Below, in pieces: positions 31,478-36,751 of a DNA stretch of 36,751 nt. Below the pieces are notes generated by a model. It had not been told where the DNA came from, searched no databases, and worked only from the letters and a program-made list of their open reading frames with translations. The DNA comes from DATKEG01 sp035544515 (GTDB taxonomy: Bacteria; Acidobacteriota; Vicinamibacteria; Fen-336), in NCBI GenBank assembly GCA_035544515.1, contig DATKEG010000208.1, positions 1-36,751 on the forward strand, read 5' to 3'. The position numbers and the translations under genes were made by a program. Each line of letters begins with the position of its first letter. Position 1 is the first letter of the stretch.

Positions 31478-32275
31478 CTACTCGCGTCCCAGGTGCGTGC
31501 GCGCACCCCACAGGTCGGGGAACGCGCGTTTGGGCAGGGTCGTCCGCAGATACGGCACGCCCTCGCTGCCGCCGGTGCCGCTCTTGGTGCCGATCATGCG
31601 CTCGACCATCTGCACGTGGTGGGCGCGCCAGAGCGCGAGCAGCTCGTCGATCTCGATGAGCACCTCGCAGAGCGCGCTCAGGTCGGCGTGCCGTTCCGGC
31701 TCCTCGTAGACGCGGACGAGCGCGCGGAGCCGCCAGGCCTCGGGCTGGCTCCGGCCGTCGGGCGCGGGCGGCGGGGCGGGGTCGCGCGGGAATCCGCGGC
31801 GGACGAGCAGGGCGTCGACCGCGTCACCGAGCGAGGGGGCGGCGAGCCGAGCCTGCAGTCGCCCCATCTCCGGGGGCGAGCAGACGATGCGGCCCAGGAT
31901 GGCCGGGTCCTTCATGCCCAGCGCGAACTCCACCTCGCGGAACTGCACAGACTGGAAGCCGGAGGCCGGGTTGAGGTGGTAGCGGAAGCCCAGGAAGTCC
32001 TGTGGCCGCATGGTCTCCAGGATGCGCACCTGGCCGATGAGCAGCCGCTGGATCTCGGCCACGCGCCGCAGCAGGCGGGTGGCCTCCACCACGCGGTCGG
32101 CGTCGAGGTGGCCACGGGCGTTGTCGAGCTCGTGCAGCACCTGCTTGAACCACAGCTCGTACGCCTGGTGGACCACGATGAAGAGCGTCTCGTCGTGATG
32201 GGGCGGGTCGGAGAGCAGCTCTTGGAGCGACAGCAGCTCGGGCACCTTGAGGTACTCCCCGTACGTGAGCGGCAT
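31478..32275 (-). CDS. kynA: Tryptophan 2,3-dioxygenase
   Basis: Haem dioxygenase that opens the indole ring of tryptophan to N-formylkynurenine, the first step of the kynurenine pathway. The 265-residue protein contains the diagnostic segments HHDETLFIVVHQAYELWFKQ (active-site His and Phe), SGFQSVQFREVEFALG (substrate-binding Arg), and the C-terminal WRAHHVQMVERMIGTKSGTG and GVPYLRTTLPKRAFPDLW blocks with the axial His. Start: ATG at 32275 (MPLTYGEYL), typical for the family and length. A TACCAT sequence lies only 5 bp upstream. Divergent from the topoisomerase VI operon across an 80-bp gap. Confidence 0.97.
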   Translation of the reverse strand: MPLTYGEYLKVPELLSLQELLSDPPHHDETLFIVVHQAYELWFKQVLHELDNARGHLDADRVVEATRLLRRVAEIQRLLIGQVRILETMRPQDFLGFRYHLNPASGFQSVQFREVEFALGMKDPAILGRIVCSPPEMGRLQARLAAPSLGDAVDALLVRRGFPRDPAPPPAPDGRSQPEAWRLRALVRVYEEPERHADLSALCEVLIEIDELLALWRAHHVQMVERMIGTKSGTGGSEGVPYLRTTLPKRAFPDLWGARTHLGRE

Positions 32276-32280
32276 GCGCC

Positions 32281-32286
32281 ATGGTA
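32281..32286 (-). promoter_or_regulatory. Possible -10 element for tryptophan dioxygenase (near-leaderless)
   Basis: On the minus strand TACCAT (4 of 6 to TATAAT) ends 5 bp before the ATG at 32275. Transcription would begin at or near the start codon. No -35 match is seen, so confidence is low. Confidence 0.3.
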
Positions 32287-32355
32287 GCAAACTGACCTGG
32301 GCTGGCCCCCCGGCGGTGCATGCTATGCTCGGCCGTTTCGGGAGGTGCCAGGGGT

Positions 32356-34428
32356 TTGTCCAGGGGACCCGCGCAATCCAGGGCCGTAAAGCCCGAGCGA
32401 AAGGGCCGCCGGCCGGCCCGGCCGCAGCTGACGCTCTTCGACGAGGCCGCGCCGGCCGCCGGACCGACCGTGACCCTGCCGGCCGCAGCGCCGGATGACC
32501 CGCCGGCCACGAAGCCCGCCGCGGCAGCGAGGGCACGCGCGGGTTCGGCCAAGGTCGTCCCCATGCCCGCCGCGTCCGCCGCCGGGCCCCGCCGCGTGAG
32601 CGCCGAGACGCTGGCCCAGCGCCAGCGCGAGATCTCGGTCTCCGAGTTCTTCGTCAAGAACCGGCACCTGCTCGGCTTCGACAACCCGTCGAAGGCGGTC
32701 CTCACCACCATCAAGGAGGCCGTCGACAACTCCCTCGACGCCTGCGAAGAGGCCGGCATCCTTCCCGAGCTGACGATCGAGGTCCACGACCTCGCGCTCG
32801 AGGCGACGAGAAAGGACCCGGAGCTGACGAAGGGCGAGGGCCGCTTCCTCGTGGTGGTGCAGGACAACGGGCCCGGCATCGTCAAGGCCCAGATCCCGAA
32901 GATATTCGGCAAGCTGCTCTACGGCAGCAAGTTCCACCGGCTTCGGCAGCAACGAGGACAGCAGGGCATCGGCATCTCGGCGGCGGCGATGTACGGCCAG
33001 CTCACGACCGGGAAGCCGATCCGCGTCACGAGCCGCGTGGGCAAGCGCAAGGCGGCCCACGTGTTCGACATCCAGCTCGATACGCGCAAGAACGAGCCCG
33101 TGGTGACGCACGACGAGGAGATCGCGGAGTGGCCCCTCGAGCACGGCACGCGCCTCGAGCTGGAGATCGTGGCCAACTGGCAGCAGGGCCAGCGGTTCGT
33201 CAACCGCTACGTCGAGCACACCGCCCTCGCCAACCCGCACGCCACGCTCCACTACACGCGCCCCGTGGGCGTCAACCAGCGCGCGAGCGCGTCCGTGCCG
33301 GGCAACGAGACGCTCAGCTTCCCGCGCGCCACCACGGAGCTGCCGAAGGAGGCCATCGAGATCAAGCCGCACCCGCACGGCGTCGAGCTCGGGGCGCTCA
33401 TGCTCATGGCGCAGGAGTCGAAGAGCCACGACGTCCGCGGCTTCCTGCAGAGCGCGTTCAGCCGCGTCTCCGCGCAGTCCGCGGCCGACATCCTGGCCCG
33501 CGCGCCCTGGGGCAGGAAGGCGGTGAAGCCGCGCGTCCTCGCCGCCAACCGCGGCATGGCCGAGGACCTGCAGAAGGCGATCGCCGCCACCCGGCTGATG
33601 AGCCCGCCCACCAACTGCTTGAGCCCCATCGGCGACGAGCTCATGAAGAAGGGGCTGGTCGGCTTCCTGAAGGTGATCGAGAGCGAGGGGGACGGCGGCG
33701 ACGAGAACGCGCAGCTCGACCTCGACGCGGCCGCGATGAAGCCGGGCCGGAAGAAGGCGGGCAAGGCGGCGGAAGGGATGCGCGGCGCGGACGCCCCGGC
33801 GCCGCCCGCCGTCCCCGATGCCCCGCTCGAGGAAGGCGTGGAGAACATCAAGGGGCACAACTACTTCATCGCCACCGTGACCCGCCCGCCCAAGGTGTAC
33901 CGCGGCAACCCCTTCCAGATCGAGGTCGGCCTCGCCTACGGCGGCAGCTGGCCGGCGGACAAGACGATCGAGCTGTTCCGGTTCGCCAATCGCGTCCCGC
34001 TGCTGTTCCAGCGCGGCGCTTGCGGCATCACCGACGCCATCGTGCGCACCGACTGGCGCAACTACCAGATGAGCCAGCCGAAGGGCTCGCTGCCGGTGGG
34101 CCCGATGGCGCTCCTCGTCCACATCGCTTCCGTCTGGGTACCCTTCACCAGCGAATCGAAGGAGGCGGTGGCCCACTACCCGGACATCATCAAGGAGATC
34201 CAGCTCGCGGCGCAGGAATGCGGGCGCAAGCTGGCCACCTTCATCCGCAGGCGCAAGGCCCTCGACTACCAGGCGCAGCGCCGGAGCATCTTCGAGCTCT
34301 ACATCGAGGAGGTCGCGATCGCCATCGGCAAGATCACGGACCGCAAGCCGGGACCGATCAAGAAGGAGTTCCTGCGCGTGGCGCACCGCATGACGGCGGC
34401 GGAGCTGGAGCAGGAAGAAGAGGTCTGA
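32356..34428 (+). CDS. DNA topoisomerase VI subunit B
   Basis: ATPase subunit of a type IIB topoisomerase, which passes one duplex through another. It has the GHKL ATP-binding motifs: N-box EAVDNSLDACEEAG (residues about 121-134), DNGPGI (170-175), LYGSKFH and the lid RGQQGIGISAAAMYGQ. An N-terminal extension of about 80 residues, low in complexity, includes QLTLF (residues 24-28), a beta-clamp-binding-like pentapeptide. A Lys/Ala/Pro-rich insert lies at about 460-500, before the transducer domain. Start: TTG at 32356, with GGGAGG 8 nt upstream; ATG at 32320 would add 12 residues. Subunit A follows with a one-base overlap (TGATG), so production is coupled. Confidence 0.95.
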   Translation: MSRGPAQSRAVKPERKGRRPARPQLTLFDEAAPAAGPTVTLPAAAPDDPPATKPAAAARARAGSAKVVPMPAASAAGPRRVSAETLAQRQREISVSEFFVKNRHLLGFDNPSKAVLTTIKEAVDNSLDACEEAGILPELTIEVHDLALEATRKDPELTKGEGRFLVVVQDNGPGIVKAQIPKIFGKLLYGSKFHRLRQQRGQQGIGISAAAMYGQLTTGKPIRVTSRVGKRKAAHVFDIQLDTRKNEPVVTHDEEIAEWPLEHGTRLELEIVANWQQGQRFVNRYVEHTALANPHATLHYTRPVGVNQRASASVPGNETLSFPRATTELPKEAIEIKPHPHGVELGALMLMAQESKSHDVRGFLQSAFSRVSAQSAADILARAPWGRKAVKPRVLAANRGMAEDLQKAIAATRLMSPPTNCLSPIGDELMKKGLVGFLKVIESEGDGGDENAQLDLDAAAMKPGRKKAGKAAEGMRGADAPAPPAVPDAPLEEGVENIKGHNYFIATVTRPPKVYRGNPFQIEVGLAYGGSWPADKTIELFRFANRVPLLFQRGACGITDAIVRTDWRNYQMSQPKGSLPVGPMALLVHIASVWVPFTSESKEAVAHYPDIIKEIQLAAQECGRKLATFIRRRKALDYQAQRRSIFELYIEEVAIAIGKITDRKPGPIKKEFLRVAHRMTAAELEQEEEV

Positions 34429-35597
34429 TGGCGCCGCCCCGCGACGCGTCCGCGAAGCGGACCGTCGTCAAACAGGGAGGAGGGGCTTTGCCCCGACGAT
34501 CCAAGGACGCCGCCTCGAGGAAGACGCTCGCCAAGATCGAGAAGCTGGCGGATGGCGTGCTGGGGATGGTGGGCACGGGCAAGAACCCGTCCCTCGACAT
34601 CCCGGTGCGCTCGCTCGCGAACGTCACCTGGAGCGAGAAGAGGCGGCTGGTCGAGCTCGGCAAGCAGAAGCAGAAGCGCTACTTCTTCAACGTCTCCATG
34701 GCCAAGAAGTTCATGCAGACGTTCCTGGTGAGCGAGGCCTGCAAGGAGCTCATCGACTCCGGCAAGACCACCAGCATCCGTGACCTGTACTACATGACGA
34801 AGCACACCCTCGGCGACACGCGCCAGAACACCTTCGACGACCAGGACGAGTCCGATCCGATCATCGAGGACCTGGAGGTCACGGTCGATGCCTTGCGCGA
34901 GGAGCTCCATCTCTTCGCCTCGCGCACGGGCTCGATGGTCGGCCCCCTCACCATCGTCGACACCGGCGACACCATCGACCTGCGCCGCATGGGGTCCGGC
35001 GGGTGGGCGGTGCCGTCGATCGTGGAAGAGAACGTCATCACGTTCCGCAAGCACGAGGCGAAGTACGTGCTGCTGGTGGAAAAGGACGCCATCTGGACGC
35101 GCTTCAACGAGGACAAGTTCTGGAAGCGCAACCAGTGCATCATCGTGCAAGGCAAGGGACAGCCTCCGCGGGGGGTGCGCCGCCTCGTGCAGAGGCTGCA
35201 CACCGAGCTGGGCCTGCCCGTCTACGTGCTGGTCGACAACGACCCCTGGGGCTTCTACATCTACAGCGTCATGAAGCAGGGCTCCATCAACCTCGCCTAC
35301 GAGTCCATGCGCATGGCGGTGCCGGCGGCGCGCTTCATCGGCCTGTCCTCCTTCGACAAGGACAAGTACCAGCTGCCCATGAACGTCTCCATCAAGATGG
35401 ACGACGGCGACAACAACCGCGCCCGGCAGATGCTCGCCTACCCCTGGTTCAAGCACGCGCGCTGGCAGCGGGAGATCCAGGAGATGGTGCGCAGCGGCCT
35501 CAAGTTCGAGCTGGAGGCCCTCTCCCGCCGCGGCATCAGCTTCATCACCGAGGAGTACCTGCCGCGGAAGCTGAGGGACCGCGACTGGCTGGAATAG
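34428..35597 (+). CDS. DNA topoisomerase VI subunit A (Spo11-like)
   Basis: DNA-cleaving subunit of topoisomerase VI. The 389-residue protein has the winged-helix CAP domain with the catalytic Tyr in TTSIRDLYYMTKH (Tyr121/Tyr122; the second is expected to attack DNA), and the Toprim domain with its Glu in VLLVEKDAIWTRF and the D-x-D pair in VLVDNDPWGFYIYS. Together these are diagnostic. Length is typical of archaeal Top6A. Start: ATG at 34428 overlaps the B subunit's stop. A TTG at 34488, after a strong GGAGGAGG, could be the real start; the first 20 residues look poorly conserved. The serine hydrolase gene follows after 5 bp. Confidence 0.96.
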   Translation: MAPPRDASAKRTVVKQGGGALPRRSKDAASRKTLAKIEKLADGVLGMVGTGKNPSLDIPVRSLANVTWSEKRRLVELGKQKQKRYFFNVSMAKKFMQTFLVSEACKELIDSGKTTSIRDLYYMTKHTLGDTRQNTFDDQDESDPIIEDLEVTVDALREELHLFASRTGSMVGPLTIVDTGDTIDLRRMGSGGWAVPSIVEENVITFRKHEAKYVLLVEKDAIWTRFNEDKFWKRNQCIIVQGKGQPPRGVRRLVQRLHTELGLPVYVLVDNDPWGFYIYSVMKQGSINLAYESMRMAVPAARFIGLSSFDKDKYQLPMNVSIKMDDGDNNRARQMLAYPWFKHARWQREIQEMVRSGLKFELEALSRRGISFITEEYLPRKLRDRDWLE

Positions 35598-35602
35598 CCC
35601 TG

Positions 35603-36733
35603 GTGCGAGCCGGCGGCCGGAGGGCGCCCTTCCGCGCGGCGCCTGGGCCGCGACCCGTGACCTTCCTGCTGGCGGCGGCGCTCGCCGCCGGTGCACCGGC
35701 ACCCGCGGCGGCGCAGCTCCCCCTCCCAGCCGCAAAGCTGGCCGCGGTGGAGGCGGCGATCGCGGCCGAGATGTCCCGGCTCAACATCCCCGGCCTGAGC
35801 GCGGCGCTGGTCCTCGATCACGAGCTGCGGTGGTCCGCGGGGTTCGGCCGCGCGGACGTCGAGAACAACGTCCCCGCCACGGCCTCCACCGTCTACCGCC
35901 TCGGCTCGATCGCCAAGACCATCACCGCCACCGCCGCGCTGCAGCTCGCGGAGAAGGGACGGCTCGACCTCGACGCTCCCGTGCAGAGGTACGTCCCCTC
36001 GTTCCCGGTCAAGCCGTGGCCCGTCACCTGCCGCCAGCTCCTCGCGCACACGGCCGGCATCCGCTGGTACGCCGGCGACGAGATGGAGAGCACGCGGCAC
36101 TACGCGAACGTGGCGGACGCGCTGGCCCTGTTCAGCGACGATCCGCTCGCCTTCGAGCCCGGCACCGCGTTCCTGTACAGCTCGTACGGCTACAACCTGC
36201 TGGGCGCGGCCATCGAGGGCGCGTCGGGCATGAGCTACCTCGATTACGTGCGCAAGCACGTGTTCGAGCCCGCGGGCCTGGAGCGCGCGCAGGCGGACGA
36301 CGTCCTCGCGCTGATCCCCAACCGCGCGCGCGGCTACCAGCGGGCGAGCACCGGCGAGCTGCGCAACTCGGTGCTCGCGGACACCAGCAACAAGGTGCCG
36401 GGGGGCGGTCTGGTGGCCACCGCCGAAGACGTGGCCCGCTTCGCCATGGCGCTCCAGGGGGGCGTGCTGCTGCAGAAGGAGACGATCGCCCGCATGATGA
36501 CGCGGCAGGCCACCAGGGACGGGAAGCTCACCGGCACCGGCCTGGGCCTGTTCCTCGCCGAACGCGACGGCGTGCGGGAGGCCTGGCATACGGGTGGGCA
36601 GCCCCAGGTGAGCACCGTGCTCTACATGCAGCCCGACCGGCGCGTCGCGGTGGCGGTGCTCACGAACCTGGAAGGCATCGGCCCCGTATTACTCGACCTG
36701 GCGCGCCAGATCGGCTCGATTGCCATGCGCTGA
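35603..36733 (+). CDS. Exported serine hydrolase of the class C beta-lactamase/D-peptidase family
   Basis: A 376-residue secreted serine hydrolase (beta-lactamase domain PF00144). An Arg-rich tip and a hydrophobic stretch (PVTFLLAAALAAGAPAPAAA) form the signal peptide. The active-site Ser-x-x-Lys is SIAK (LGSIAKTITA), the Tyr-x-Asn is YGYN (SSYGYNLLGAAIEGA), and the third motif is HTGG (EAWHTGGQP) in place of Lys-Thr-Gly. The His-Thr-Gly form is common in esterase or D-aminopeptidase members rather than true beta-lactamases. Start: GTG at 35603, 5 bp after the Top6A stop; GTG at 35657 would remove the basic tip. It may share the topoisomerase VI transcript, without any clear functional tie. 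The last 18 bases of the window are not coding. Confidence 0.88.
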   Translation: MRAGGRRAPFRAAPGPRPVTFLLAAALAAGAPAPAAAQLPLPAAKLAAVEAAIAAEMSRLNIPGLSAALVLDHELRWSAGFGRADVENNVPATASTVYRLGSIAKTITATAALQLAEKGRLDLDAPVQRYVPSFPVKPWPVTCRQLLAHTAGIRWYAGDEMESTRHYANVADALALFSDDPLAFEPGTAFLYSSYGYNLLGAAIEGASGMSYLDYVRKHVFEPAGLERAQADDVLALIPNRARGYQRASTGELRNSVLADTSNKVPGGGLVATAEDVARFAMALQGGVLLQKETIARMMTRQATRDGKLTGTGLGLFLAERDGVREAWHTGGQPQVSTVLYMQPDRRVAVAVLTNLEGIGPVLLDLARQIGSIAMR

Positions 36734-36751
36734 GGGAAGAAACGACAACGG

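Overview
The window is about 70% GC, densely packed and bacterial. It looks like one metagenome-style contig with no rRNA, tRNA, phage, insertion sequence or CRISPR array that I can see. The gene mix is a class II B12-dependent ribonucleotide reductase, a bacterial topoisomerase VI, several enzymes with Tat-type leaders, UbiX, an RraA-like protein, a mandelate racemase-like enzyme, nitronate monooxygenase and tryptophan dioxygenase, with many GTG/TTG starts and 4-bp gene overlaps. This is most like soil lineages such as Candidatus Rokubacteria/Methylomirabilota. The taxonomic guess is an inference from gene content, not a search.

Layout: 1-2.2 kb holds an unassigned partial frame, an HXXEE membrane protein, a stand-alone Fis-type DNA-binding protein and an exported protein of unknown role. 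2.2-6.5 kb is a minus-strand block: ubiX, then two ATPase-permease ABC pairs joined by 4-bp overlaps. 6.5-10.3 kb has a DUF1206 membrane protein, a large GT-C-like membrane protein and a small transglutaminase-like protein. 10.3-13.3 kb is nrdJ, preceded by a sigma70-like promoter and two NrdR-box-like palindromes. 13.3-15.4 kb has a GNAT acetyltransferase, a DUF882 peptidase-like protein, a GMC oxidoreductase remnant and a FitAB/VapBC toxin-antitoxin pair.

15.4-21.8 kb is a five-gene minus-strand chain: RraA-like, enolase-superfamily enzyme, CMD/AhpD-like protein, 5'-3' exonuclease, GT-C-like membrane protein. The CMD-family gene carries an in-frame UGA exactly where the family has the second cysteine of its Cys-X-X-Cys motif. 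The family-like sequence continues after the UGA without a break, and a SECIS-like hairpin begins 17 nt after it. I interpret it as a CxxU selenoprotein that ordinary gene calling would split in two. This is the strongest unusual signal in the window.

21.9-26.6 kb holds a fatty acid desaturase with a one-base frameshift, an MFS transporter, a nitronate monooxygenase and two small envelope proteins. 26.7-32.3 kb is a minus-strand chain led by tryptophan 2,3-dioxygenase, followed by an exported acetamidase/formamidase-creatininase fusion, a membrane protein and a GcvT-like protein. 32.3-36.7 kb is a plus-strand operon of topoisomerase VI B and A subunits plus a serine hydrolase. The B subunit has an N-terminal extension with a beta-clamp-binding-like pentapeptide (QLTLF).
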